Of a DNA stretch of 64,000 nucleotides, positions 52,804 through 61,046 are shown one piece after another. A program made the translations under genes and the position numbers. Source of the stretch: CBDDFV01 sp965227335 (lineage in GTDB: Bacteria > Planctomycetota > Phycisphaerae > Phycisphaerales > SM1A02); NCBI GenBank assembly GCA_965227335.1, contig CBDDFV010000009.1, positions 124,001-188,000 on the forward strand. The letters run 5' to 3'. The first letter of the stretch is position 1. The number at the start of each line of letters is the position of its first letter. The notes below the pieces were generated by a model. It was not told the DNA's origin, ran no database searches, and worked only from the letters and a program-made list of their open reading frames with translations.

Positions 52804-53403
52804 ATGTTTATCAGTCTCATGTCCCAATCGCTTCAAACCGCCGCCCTCATTCTCGGAGCGGCGACGCTGGGCGGACCGCCCGATCTCACCATTCCCTCCG
52901 GCTTTCTCGAGGACCCGCAAGCCGACCCCGGAGACAACGTGTCGGTCGAGTTCACGCTGTTCAACGGCGGTTCCGAAGACGCCGAGGACTTCCTTATCGG
53001 TTACTACCTGTCGGATGACCCCGTCTGGTCGCCGGACGACCTGTTCATCGAGGACGAGGGCATCGGGAATGTGGAAGCAGGCGAGGTTGAGGACGAGAGC
53101 GAGCAGCTCACCGTTCCGAGCGTGAGCGACGGGGACTACTACATCGTCATCGTCGCGGACAGCGCCAACGTCGTCGGAGAATCTGACGAATCCAACAACA
53201 CCTTCGCACTCGCGATTACGGTCGGTGATCCGGGGCCGAAATGTGTCGCCGATTTCGACGCCTCGGGCTCGGTGGACGGCGCGGACCTCGCCTCCCTCCT
53301 GGCGGCGTGGATGACCGATGGCCCGACGGATCTTGACGGCGACAACGTGACTGGCCCGGACGATCTTGCCATCCTGCTTTCCTTCTGGGGCGAGTGCGGC
53401 TGA
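52804..53403 (+). CDS. Exported CARDB-domain protein with dockerin-like tail
   Basis: A protein of 199 residues. A signal-like N-terminus (about 1-24) precedes a CARDB adhesion-type domain (DLTIPSGFLEDPQADPGDNV, GYYLSDDPVWSPDD, VGESDESNNT). The C-terminus has two calcium-loop motifs (ADFDASGSVDGADLASLLAA, and TDLDGDNVTGPDDLAILL) before WGECG. It may bridge surface proteins. A second start at 52819 is possible. Confidence 0.8.
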   Translation: MFISLMSQSLQTAALILGAATLGGPPDLTIPSGFLEDPQADPGDNVSVEFTLFNGGSEDAEDFLIGYYLSDDPVWSPDDLFIEDEGIGNVEAGEVEDESEQLTVPSVSDGDYYIVIVADSANVVGESDESNNTFALAITVGDPGPKCVADFDASGSVDGADLASLLAAWMTDGPTDLDGDNVTGPDDLAILLSFWGECG

Positions 53404-53718
53404 TCGCTCGGGCAGCAAGAGGCCTGTTCTCGAGGTCGCGTCTTCGGTCGCGCGGGCGGCGTCGGCGATGGTTCTGGCGACGTCGTCCCGATCAAGCGTG
53501 ACCGAGCCGCGCAGTGCTTCCGACGTCGTCTGTGATGCCGGCGGTTATCGCTTGGCGCGATGTCGACCAACTGGCGACAGTCAGTCTTCCGCTCGTCCTC
53601 GACGGGGGCGGGATCCGCGTCGCCCGCCCGTCGGATCTGGGCGAACCGATCGCCCGGCGACCCCCGACGCCGTCCGCGATGGCTGCTTCGACCCTGACGC
53701 TTTCCCGTCGCGCCGGTC
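53404..53718. other. Intergenic region, no gene supported
   Basis: 315 bp. Long antisense and sense frames exist, but they are GC-driven. One minus frame contains VTLDRDDVARTIADAARA, which looks protein-like but has no start. Nothing is called. Confidence 0.4.
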
Positions 53719-53898
53719 TCAGCCGTCCAGGGCGTCCTCCAGTGCGTCGCCCGCATCTTCGGCGGCGTCGCCGACTTCGTCCGCGACGTCTTCGACATCA
53801 TCCGGCTTGTCTTCGCAGCCGGCGAGGAGCAGGCCGCCGGACAGGGCGAGGGAGAGCGAAAGCAGCGAAATCCGGAGAGACTTGTCGGGGCGACGCAT
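53719..53898 (-). CDS. Small acidic lipoprotein
   Basis: A 59-residue protein, short enough to be missed by length cut-offs. AAAGGAA lies 5 bases ahead of the ATG. The signal is followed by the lipobox LLAGC, with the lipidated Cys at 28. The mature part is a repetitive acidic chain of Asp, Glu, Val and Ala (EDVADEVGDAAEDAGDALED), probably a helix. Its role is unknown; it may resemble small planctomycete lipoproteins with such tails. Confidence 0.65.
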   Translation of the reverse strand: MRRPDKSLRISLLSLSLALSGGLLLAGCEDKPDDVEDVADEVGDAAEDAGDALEDALDG

Positions 53899-54104
53899 GG
53901 CGTTCCTTTCGGTGGGAGTAACGGTTCATGATACGTGGATCCGTCGGGGGATGGGTTCAAGCGACGGCGACGCGTCTCGTACAATTGAACAAACCGGGGG
54001 CCACGGTCGTAGGGGGAGGGCGGGTCCGTCGGATGGTCGCCCGCCAGACCGTGACCGACGCGTGTGGGTCGCAATGCATGTCCCCGACGGGGAGACGCCG
54101 ACGC

Positions 54105-54581
54105 ATGACCAATCCAGAGCCGAACGCGATGACGCCCGGTCGCACCGAAACATTGCTCCTTGACTTCCTGCGCGATCACGACGCCGACTGTCCGGTGTGC
54201 GGCTACAACCTGCGGGGGCTGACGCGGGCGGTGTGTCCCGAGTGCCGGCAGACGCTGGCGCTGACCGTCGGGGCGCCGCACCTCCGCCTCGCATGGTTGT
54301 TCGTGGCGGTGGCGCCGGGGTTCTTCTCGGGCATCGCGGCGTGCTTCCTCTGTATTCCGACCATCGGGATGTACGTCGAGGGCGGGTCGGTCGTCTGGCC
54401 GTTCGTCGCCGTGATTCTGTTCGGGTGGGGGAGCGGGGTCTTCGCCATCCTGCTGGCGGCGCGGCGACGCCGGTTTGTCGCCCGCACGCGTGCGCAGCAG
54501 TGTTTGTTCGCGCTGTACATCTGGATCGCGCACGTGGCGGCGCTCATCGTGTTCATCTTCGGACTCGCCGCGGTGATCTGA
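54105..54581 (+). CDS. Zinc-ribbon membrane protein
   Basis: A protein of 158 residues from MTNPEPN; earlier in-frame starts are less likely. Residues 25-48 have the zinc-ribbon CPVCGYNLRGL...CPEC pattern, common in planctomycete membrane proteins, followed by three hydrophobic segments (WLFVAVAPGFFSGIAACFL and two others). Function unknown. Confidence 0.7.
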   Translation: MTNPEPNAMTPGRTETLLLDFLRDHDADCPVCGYNLRGLTRAVCPECRQTLALTVGAPHLRLAWLFVAVAPGFFSGIAACFLCIPTIGMYVEGGSVVWPFVAVILFGWGSGVFAILLAARRRRFVARTRAQQCLFALYIWIAHVAALIVFIFGLAAVI

Positions 54582-54766
54582 CGTCAGGCCCGCCTGGCGA
54601 GCGCCGTGTCGTCTTCCGAGGCGCCCGCTTGCGCTGCGTCGCAACGAATGAATCTGATTTCATCCGTCGTTGATGTTCATCTCATCGGCGCGTGCTTTAT
54701 TAGCAGTGTCGCTCGACCACGGAGGTCGAGGTTTCTCCCTGCGTCCGTCAGACCCGGAAGGACATC

Positions 54767-54961
54767 ATGAGCCACGAAGACCGCCCGACACCGAACGCCG
54801 ACACCGAAGAGCATGAGAACCGGTCGACGCTCGACAGCGCTGCGAATCCCGGTCAACCCACCAAACCCGACCCGGCGAAGAACCCGACGGGCGTGACCCA
54901 CAATCCGTCGCAGGGTGGTCCGTCGACACGTCGGAATCCCGAGGCCGGCAAGCGAGACTGA
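54767..54961 (+). CDS. Small hydrophilic protein
   Basis: A 64-residue protein with GGAAGGA upstream of the ATG. It is rich in Asn, Pro, Asp and Lys (TKPDPAKNPTGVTHNPSQGG), with no signal and no membrane segment; probably disordered. It does not resemble a family that I know. Confidence 0.5.
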   Translation: MSHEDRPTPNADTEEHENRSTLDSAANPGQPTKPDPAKNPTGVTHNPSQGGPSTRRNPEAGKRD

Positions 54962-55253
54962 GTCGACGCCGGGGCGTCCTTCTGATTGGTCGCTGTATCG
55001 GTTCATTTCGTCCGTCAAGCAGACGCCGGATGACGCCCGAATCGACATACCGTACGAGACGTCGGTGCGACTCCTGCACGATCAGACGGAAGCGACCGAC
55101 GGCGACCGCACCAGGCAGCACGAGGGCTGGCCGGCGCCGAAGGAGGGCGACGCGGAGCCACGCTGGAAAGCGGAGGCACAAGAGCGCTCGGCCCAAGCGG
55201 AATCAGGATCCGAGACCGACGACCCGGCCTCCCCGGAGAACGGGCGAGCCTGA
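54915..55253 (+). CDS. Possible small hydrophilic protein
   Basis: A frame of 112 residues that overlaps the previous gene by 47 bp. Its second half is charged and Glu/Pro-rich with high third-position GC, but there is no ribosome site and no family. It may be noncoding; this is the only candidate in the 375 bp between the neighbouring genes. Confidence 0.25.
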   Translation: MVRRHVGIPRPASETESTPGRPSDWSLYRFISSVKQTPDDARIDIPYETSVRLLHDQTEATDGDRTRQHEGWPAPKEGDAEPRWKAEAQERSAQAESGSETDDPASPENGRA

Positions 55254-55336
55254 CCCGGACGGGCGGCTCGGCTCGGAACGGTCATGGCGATGCTGGCGGT
55301 ATCGCGGCCGCCGATCCATACTGGCGCCATGACGAT

Positions 55337-56371
55337 GTGCGCCCCGGTCAACCAGTCATCGACGTCCGTGATCGTCAGGGCGACGACGTGATCTGGAACC
55401 TCATCCTGCTGATCGTCGGCGGCGCGCTGCTCCTGGGGGGCGGGGATCTTCTCGTGCGCGGCGCCTCCGGGCTGGCCCGCAGTCTCGGCGTGCGCCCCGT
55501 CGTCATCGGACTGACCGTCGTCGCCTTCGGCACCAGCGCGCCGGAACTCGTCGTCAACCTCATCGCCGCCTTCACGGGGCGCGGCGGCATCGCGTTCGGC
55601 AACGTCGTCGGATCCAATCTCGCCAACCTCGGCCTCATCCTCGGGCTCGGCGCGTGCGTGCGCCCGCTCGCGGTGGAGGGGTCGATCATCGTCCGCGAGA
55701 TCCCCCTGATGCTGCTCGCCACCGTCGCCGTGATCGTGATGACGGTGGAAGGCGACTTCTCGGGCGTCGCAGGATCGATCGATCAGACCGAAGGGCTCTG
55801 CCTGCTGCTGTTCTTCGTGGTCTTCCTCTACGCGCTGGCGCGGGAGGTGCTGACGAGTCGGACGAAGGACGCGCTCGCCCTGCAGATCGAGACGTCGCCG
55901 GTGACGAAGGCCCCTGACCGCCGCGCGGCGACGATCGGCATGATCGCGGTCGGCCTCGTGGGATTGGTGCTCGGCGGACATCTCCTGGTGACGGGTGCGT
56001 CCGCGCTCGCGCGTGGTCTCGGCGTATCGGAAGTGGTGATCGGGCTCTCGATCGTGGCGGTCGGCACGAGTCTGCCGGAACTGGTCACCAGCATCATCGC
56101 CGCGCTCCGGGGCGAGGCGGACATTGCGGTGGGCAATGTCGTGGGATCGAACATCTTCAACCTGTTGTTCGTGCTCGGGGTGACGACCAGTCTGTCGCCG
56201 ATCGACGTCCCCGCGGGGGGTTTCGTGGATCTGCTCGCCGCGCTGGTGGTGTCGAGTCTGCTGTTGCCCTTTGCGATCACCGGACAGCGCCGCATCGTGC
56301 GGGCGGAGGGCGCCGTGCTGCTCGCGGCGTGGATCGGGTATACGGGCTGGCGATGTCTGCCGTCAGGGTGA
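55337..56371 (+). CDS. Na+/Ca2+ (CaxA/YrbG-type) antiporter
   Basis: A protein of 344 residues from GTG 55337, or 327 from GTG 55388 (VIWNLIL), which fits the family start better. About ten membrane segments in two inverted halves, each with the exchanger signature: VAFGTSAPELVVN and VAVGTSLPELVTS, and GNVVGSNLANLGL and GNVVGSNIFNLLF. It exchanges Na+ or H+ for Ca2+ across the inner membrane. It might supply or clear calcium, of interest near many calcium-loop proteins, but that link is a guess. Confidence 0.92.
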   Translation: MRPGQPVIDVRDRQGDDVIWNLILLIVGGALLLGGGDLLVRGASGLARSLGVRPVVIGLTVVAFGTSAPELVVNLIAAFTGRGGIAFGNVVGSNLANLGLILGLGACVRPLAVEGSIIVREIPLMLLATVAVIVMTVEGDFSGVAGSIDQTEGLCLLLFFVVFLYALAREVLTSRTKDALALQIETSPVTKAPDRRAATIGMIAVGLVGLVLGGHLLVTGASALARGLGVSEVVIGLSIVAVGTSLPELVTSIIAALRGEADIAVGNVVGSNIFNLLFVLGVTTSLSPIDVPAGGFVDLLAALVVSSLLLPFAITGQRRIVRAEGAVLLAAWIGYTGWRCLPSG

Positions 56372-56420
56372 CGCCGCCGACCCGGGCAATCGGCGGCCGA
56401 GGGCTTCGGACGAAGAGTGC

Positions 56421-56452
56421 ACCGCGAGCCGACCGAGAGATCGGCTCGCGGT
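56421..56452 (+). terminator. Strong hairpin after the antiporter
   Basis: A perfect 12-bp stem ACCGCGAGCCGA / TCGGCTCGCGGT with an 8-base loop lies 50 bp after the antiporter stop, between converging genes. No T-run. Confidence 0.5.
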
Positions 56453-56484
56453 GTAATGACCAACGGGTTGAGGGGTCGGTTGGA

Positions 56485-56760
56485 TCAGCCGCACGAGCCC
56501 CAGGCGCCGAGCAGGGCGGCAAGGTCCGCGGCGTCCACGTCGCCATCACCGTCCAGATCGGCGGGATCATCAGGCTGATCACCCCAGGCGCTGAGGAGGG
56601 CGGCGAGATCCGCGGCGTCAATGTCGCCGTCGTCGTCGATATCGCCCGGGCAGAGAGGCGGCGGACACGCCTCGAACATCGCCGCGGCTTCGACGCCGGC
56701 GATCGTGCCGCAGTCATGCGACGAGAGGTGGAGTCGCCCCGTCCCGGCGCCGAGGCGGTG
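56485..56760 (-). pseudogene. Orphan dockerin-like tail
   Basis: The frame opens after a TGA at 56761-56763 and reads HLSSHDCGTIAGVEAAAMFE and then two calcium-loop motifs (GDIDDDGDIDAADLAALLSA, ADLDGDGDVDAADLAALLGA). The only ATG in it (56679) gives 64 residues that begin next to the tail and lack a signal. A second ATG in another frame, MRPFRPLTPP, lies upstream with a GAGGAG site, which hints that a frameshift cut a once larger gene. It is probably a remnant. Confidence 0.5.
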
Positions 56761-56998
56761 TCAATGGACGGAACGGTCGCATAGCTGATCTCCTCATGTT
56801 CAAGGCGCGTGCAGTTGATCGACGGATCGTGATGCTCCGCCGCGTCAGCATTAGGCCACAGCTATCGCGAGATGAAGACAGGGAATCCGCCCTCTCCGGC
56901 CGGAACGGGTTCGGATCCCTCGGGACAGTCATTCAGGCGTTTCCCGTCAGGGACGATCGGACCTGGATCTTGTCGGCGTTGGTGACTCCGACAGTGAA

Positions 56999-58666
56999 TC
57001 AGCGTGTCGTCCGGCCCTGCCACGTGACGATCGGGACGAAACCGACCTCGAGGCCCGGCGGCGGCGTGACGAGCAGGGCGGGATCGAACGCGGCGAGATC
57101 GCCGGCGGTCGGCTCGGGCAGGTACGCCCCGTCGATCGGCCAGCGGCGGTGCATCGTTTCGATCAGCGACTGCAACGCCGCGCGTTCGGCCGGCGTCCAG
57201 TCGAACTGCTGATACACCGGCTGATCGATGAACCGGTACCAGCGGTACCGCACCGTGGACCCGTCGAGGAGCGTGACTTCGAACGGACCCGCGGCGGGGC
57301 CGGGCGTCTTCCATGCGCCGCGGAGCGGTTCGGCGGAGTAGGGGGGCGGCGTCTTTGTCGGCGGGGGGAACGACGCGGCGTCGAGTCCGAGGTCCGCCGG
57401 AACGTCATCGACGCCGACGCTCACCCGACGATCGCCGTCGTCGCGAAAAAACGCGGGGAGACTCGCCATGCCGTCCGCCCCGATCCGCGACGCGGACCAT
57501 TGCAGACCGAACACGCCGTCGTCAAAGACGGTCGGCGTGGCCATCTCGTTCATCCCGGTGATCACCTTGCCGTCCTGACGGTAGGTCACGGGACCGGTCG
57601 TGATCGAAGGTCGAAAGGCGCCGGCGGGATCGAAACGGCCGGAGGGCGGCGGGTCGCCGTCGCGCCAGCGTTGAACCGCAGCGTAGATGGCCGACTTCGA
57701 GTACATCGTCACGTCGCGCACGAGCACCGTCCGTCCGTCGGCGTCCACCGGAAATCGCAGGCGCGGCAGACGCGACCACCGCACGCCGTCGTCGTCGCGG
57801 GCGACCAACTGCGGGACCGTGTTGATCTCCATCGCCCCGGCCAGACCCCCCGCGGCGCGACGAGCGTCAAGCCCGCGTCCGTGAATGAAGGGATGATCCC
57901 GCGTGATGCGGCTCCAGCACTCGGGCACGTAGCACGCGAGCGGACCCTTGAAGTTCGCGGCGTTGAGGAACAGCGTCCAGCTGTGTTCGCCGGTCGGCTG
58001 CGGGTCTTCGCGCGGCGTGGTCAGGGGGAGCGCCATGTACGCGTATCCGAGCAACGCTCCGTTCGGCCCGCCCGCGAACGGCAGACCATCCGGGGGAATC
58101 AGCATGCGGTTGCTCAGCTGCGCGACGCCGAGACGATCGTCCGGAAGCGGCTCGCTGCTGCGAAAGAACGGCCAGCCCGGCGAGGCGACCTCGTTGGTGT
58201 AGCAGTCGGGCGTGGCGTTCATGCTGAACTTCGGCGAGCCATAGTGGAATCGGTTGCCGGCCCAGTAGCCGAGGCCGCCCTCGACCGTCTGGAAGACGCT
58301 GCCGTACGTCGGACCCCGCTCCGGCCAGTTGTCGCGTGCGATCGTGCCTTCCGGACAGAGCGGCTCGGTGCGATTGTCCGAATTGTCGGGCGTGATCCAG
58401 GTCGAAGGAAGCCCGATCTGGAAGCCGCGCAGCGGACGCTCGATCAGCGGCCAGACCGATGCGTAGAAACCCGCGCCGTAATGGAATTCCTCGGGCGCGG
58501 CGGAGGCGCGGGAGCTGATGTAGCCGTGCAGTCCGGGGTAGGCGAGTCGGACGGTCGGCTCGTCCGCCACGCGGTCATCCTGCGCGAACGTCGTCGCGCC
58601 GGCGGATGCGATGGCGACGGCGGTGATCAGGCCGAAACGGCGACGGAGTCGGTCGCGAGCGGACAT
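56999..58666 (-). CDS. Unrecognised exported protein
   Basis: A protein of 555 residues with a signal peptide (about 1-29, ending TTFAQ). Aromatic- and Pro-rich throughout, with WPLIERPLRGFQIGLPSTW, GWPFFRSSEPLPDDRLG and YVPECWSRITRD; no transmembrane part after the signal and no dockerin tail. Motifs of known families were not found. It may be a large planctomycete surface or lectin-like protein. Six cysteines or fewer are seen. It lies upstream of the DUF4112 gene on the same strand, 11 bp apart. Confidence 0.6.
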   Translation of the reverse strand: MSARDRLRRRFGLITAVAIASAGATTFAQDDRVADEPTVRLAYPGLHGYISSRASAAPEEFHYGAGFYASVWPLIERPLRGFQIGLPSTWITPDNSDNRTEPLCPEGTIARDNWPERGPTYGSVFQTVEGGLGYWAGNRFHYGSPKFSMNATPDCYTNEVASPGWPFFRSSEPLPDDRLGVAQLSNRMLIPPDGLPFAGGPNGALLGYAYMALPLTTPREDPQPTGEHSWTLFLNAANFKGPLACYVPECWSRITRDHPFIHGRGLDARRAAGGLAGAMEINTVPQLVARDDDGVRWSRLPRLRFPVDADGRTVLVRDVTMYSKSAIYAAVQRWRDGDPPPSGRFDPAGAFRPSITTGPVTYRQDGKVITGMNEMATPTVFDDGVFGLQWSASRIGADGMASLPAFFRDDGDRRVSVGVDDVPADLGLDAASFPPPTKTPPPYSAEPLRGAWKTPGPAAGPFEVTLLDGSTVRYRWYRFIDQPVYQQFDWTPAERAALQSLIETMHRRWPIDGAYLPEPTAGDLAAFDPALLVTPPPGLEVGFVPIVTWQGRTTR

Positions 58667-58677
58667 GTCGGGGCTCC

Positions 58678-59049
58678 TCAGCGGTCTGACGACGTGCGGC
58701 GTTGCTCCGCCGCGTCAGTCAGTATCGCCGCGTTTCGGGCGTGCGCGCGGAAGACCGTATCGAGAATGAGATCGACGCCCGGGACGAGTCCGAGGAGCCA
58801 GTCGATCAGCAGGTTGCCAGCCATCCGGAGCTGGACACCGGGGCCGAGATGGAGTCGTCTCGCCTCGAGGAGCATCGTCGCGCCGATGAGGAGCGTGACG
58901 GTGTCGCCGGCGACGGGGAGCAGGCCGATGATGGGATCCCATCCGAACCGCCATCCGATGACGGGGATCCGGAACTTCGTGTCCATCAGCCGGGCGAGCT
59001 TCGTCACCCACGGTCGGACGGTGCGTTGGTCGGCGGGGTCCGGCGTCAC
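58678..59049 (-). CDS. DUF4112 membrane protein
   Basis: A protein of 123 residues, started at GTG 59049, which gives a 4-bp GTGA overlap with the upstream regulator stop. The DUF4112 pattern LARLMDTKFRIPVIGWRFGWDP and IIGLLPVAGDTVTLLI is clear, followed by LIDWLLGLVPGVDLILDTVF. Two or three membrane segments. Function unknown; coupled to a winged-helix gene. Confidence 0.8.
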   Translation of the reverse strand: MTPDPADQRTVRPWVTKLARLMDTKFRIPVIGWRFGWDPIIGLLPVAGDTVTLLIGATMLLEARRLHLGPGVQLRMAGNLLIDWLLGLVPGVDLILDTVFRAHARNAAILTDAAEQRRTSSDR

Positions 59050-59399
59050 GACGCGGGCGATCCTGCGGCGGGGGTTCGGGCGTCGACCATCCGGATGAGG
59101 TCGCCGACCGTCCGATGGGCCTCGACGGGATGGCGAAGGGGGCGGTTGTGGTTCACGGTGTAGACGTTCCGTCGGCCTTCCCGTTGCCGGGTGATCACGC
59201 CGCCGTCCTCGAGTTCGGTCACGATCCGCTGCACCGCCCGCTGGGTGATGCCGACGCGTTCGGCGATGTCCCGCACGCGGATATGGGGATCCTCGTGCAG
59301 ACAGATCAGCACGTGGGCGTGGTTCGTGAGGAAAGTCCACACGGCGCTCCCGCCGCGATCGGGCTCGGGGTCGCGATCCGTCGTGTGATCCGTGATCAT
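59046..59399 (-). CDS. Winged-helix transcription regulator (MarR/ArsR-like)
   Basis: A protein of 117 residues with an AGGAGAG site 6 bases ahead of the ATG. HTH is VRDIAERVGITQRAVQRIVT with a wing EDGGVITRQREGRRNVYTVN. It is similar to the small winged-helix proteins that sit beside DUF4112 genes. No metal-binding cysteines. It probably regulates its own two-gene operon. Confidence 0.8.
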   Translation of the reverse strand: MITDHTTDRDPEPDRGGSAVWTFLTNHAHVLICLHEDPHIRVRDIAERVGITQRAVQRIVTELEDGGVITRQREGRRNVYTVNHNRPLRHPVEAHRTVGDLIRMVDARTPAAGSPAS

Positions 59400-59424
59400 T
59401 CGGGACTCTCCTGCTCGGGCTGAC

Positions 59425-59452
59425 TTGACACCGGATGGTCGGGCGATATTCT
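59425..59452 (+). promoter_or_regulatory. Promoter of the icd-purE-purK operon
   Basis: TTGACA (59425-59430) and TATTCT (59447-59452) lie 16 bp apart, a good sigma-70-type match, about 85-90 bp ahead of the preferred icd start. It runs divergently from the winged-helix gene. Confidence 0.65.
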
Positions 59453-59492
59453 ATACGCGACTCAAATTTCGTGCATGCAAAACCCTGAGAAT

Positions 59493-59521
59493 GCGTCTCG
59501 GGCCCCCCACGAGGCGCTTTT
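59493..59521 (+). promoter_or_regulatory. Hairpin with T-run in the icd leader
   Basis: GCGTCTCG / CGAGGCGC (7 of 8 paired, the odd pair G-U), a 9-base loop, then TTTT. It lies between the promoter and the icd ribosome site, so it could act as a transcription attenuator. Note that an ATG at 59475 opens the frame straight through it into icd. Confidence 0.5.
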
Positions 59522-59543
59522 CGTGCGTCAGGAGAATGTCCCC

Positions 59544-61046
59544 ATGTCCACTCCCTCGTCCGACTCTTCCGCGTCCGCCCAGGGCGCCGATGTCCGTTCC
59601 GTCGCGCCGATCACGGTGGCGCACGGGGACGGCATCGGTCCTGACATCATGGGCGCTGTGTTGTTCCTGCTGGAGCAGGCGGGCGCGAAGCTCGACATCG
59701 AGACGATCGAGGTCGGGCGGGCGGTGTACGAGCGAGGGAACACGGCGGGGATCGAGCCGTCCGCGTGGGAGAGTCTGCGTCGGACGGGCGTGTTGCTGAA
59801 GGCGCCGATCACGACGCCGCGCGGCAAGGGGTACAAATCGCTGAACGTGACCATCCGCAAGTCGCTGGGTCTGTTCGCCAACGTGCGTCCGTGTCCGACG
59901 TATCACCCGTTCATTCCGACGGCGCATCCGGGGATGGACGTGGTGATCGTGCGTGAGAACGAAGAGGACACCTACGGCGGCATCGAGCACCAGCAGACGC
60001 CGGAGGTCACCCAGTGTCTCAAGCTCATCAGCCGGCCGGGTTGCGAGAAGGTCGTCCGGTACGCCTTCGAGTACGCGAAGCAGAACGGCCGGAAGAAGGT
60101 CAGTTGCTTCGTGAAGGACAACATCATGAAGCTGACCGACGGCCTCTTTCATGAGGTCTTCGATCAGTTCGCGGCGGACTACCCGGATATCGAGACGGAG
60201 ACCAAGATCATCGATATCGGCTCGGCGCGACTGGCGAAGGACCCGACCGCGTTCGACGTGGTGGTGCTGCCGAACCTCTACGGCGACATCGTGTCGGACA
60301 TCGCGGCGGAGATCGCGGGGTCGGTCGGGATCGCCGGCTCCGCCAACATCGGCGATCGGTGCGCGATGTTCGAAGCGATCCACGGGTCCGCCCCGGACAT
60401 CGCGGGCAAGGGGGTGGCGAACCCGTCGGGTCTGCTGCACGCGGCGGTCATGATGCTCGATCACGTCGGGCAGTCCGACGTCGCGGCGGCGCTGCACAAC
60501 GCCTGGCTCCGCACGATCGAGGACGGGGTCCACACCGCGGACATCTGTCCGGAGGGGGCCGACCAGAAGTACGTCGGCACCGACGCCTTCGCCCACGCGA
60601 TCGCCAACCGGCTCGGTCAGACGCCGCAGACGCTGCCGCCCGCCGTCCACCGGCAGAAGGAAAAGTCCGCCGGCAACATCGAGGTCGTGCGGGCGACGCG
60701 TCCGACCAAGGCGCTCGTCGGTCTCGACGTCTTCCTCGACTGGGACGAGGCGGATCGTGATCCCGACGTGCTCGGCCCGCGGCTGCAGGCGATCGCCGGC
60801 CCCGATTTCGTGCTCCGGATGATCACCAACCGCGGCGTGAAGGTCTTCCCCGACGGCAACGCCGACACCTTCTGCACCGATCACTGGCGTTGCCGGTTCG
60901 TGCATCCGGACGGGGCGTCGGTGACCCACGGACAGGCGATCGAGCTTCTTCGTCGATTCGAGGCGGACGGTCTCGACTTCATCAAGACCGAACATCTGTA
61001 CACTTTCGATGGCGAGCGGGGCTATTCGCTCGGCCAGGGAGAGTGA
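59544..61046 (+). CDS. icd: NADP-type isocitrate dehydrogenase
   Basis: A protein of 500 residues; ATG 59544 has AGGAG about 9 bases upstream, so the in-frame ATG at 59475 (23 residues longer) is less likely. The isocitrate/isopropylmalate dehydrogenase signatures are complete: GDGIGPDIMG, the phosphate loop LNVTIRKSLGLFANVRP, the catalytic VKDNIMKLTDG, the metal-binding NLYGDIVSDIAAEI and the nucleotide loop HGSAPDIAGKGVANP. About 500 residues with a C-terminal extra domain is the form of the Thermus and alphaproteobacterial enzymes. It oxidises isocitrate to 2-oxoglutarate in the TCA cycle. It overlaps purE by GTGA. Confidence 0.93.
   Translation: MSTPSSDSSASAQGADVRSVAPITVAHGDGIGPDIMGAVLFLLEQAGAKLDIETIEVGRAVYERGNTAGIEPSAWESLRRTGVLLKAPITTPRGKGYKSLNVTIRKSLGLFANVRPCPTYHPFIPTAHPGMDVVIVRENEEDTYGGIEHQQTPEVTQCLKLISRPGCEKVVRYAFEYAKQNGRKKVSCFVKDNIMKLTDGLFHEVFDQFAADYPDIETETKIIDIGSARLAKDPTAFDVVVLPNLYGDIVSDIAAEIAGSVGIAGSANIGDRCAMFEAIHGSAPDIAGKGVANPSGLLHAAVMMLDHVGQSDVAAALHNAWLRTIEDGVHTADICPEGADQKYVGTDAFAHAIANRLGQTPQTLPPAVHRQKEKSAGNIEVVRATRPTKALVGLDVFLDWDEADRDPDVLGPRLQAIAGPDFVLRMITNRGVKVFPDGNADTFCTDHWRCRFVHPDGASVTHGQAIELLRRFEADGLDFIKTEHLYTFDGERGYSLGQGE

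Noticed and set aside
53139..54644. 501-codon minus frame over the CARDB and zinc-ribbon genes
   Set aside because: It is Arg/Pro-rich with no motif and overlaps three supported genes.
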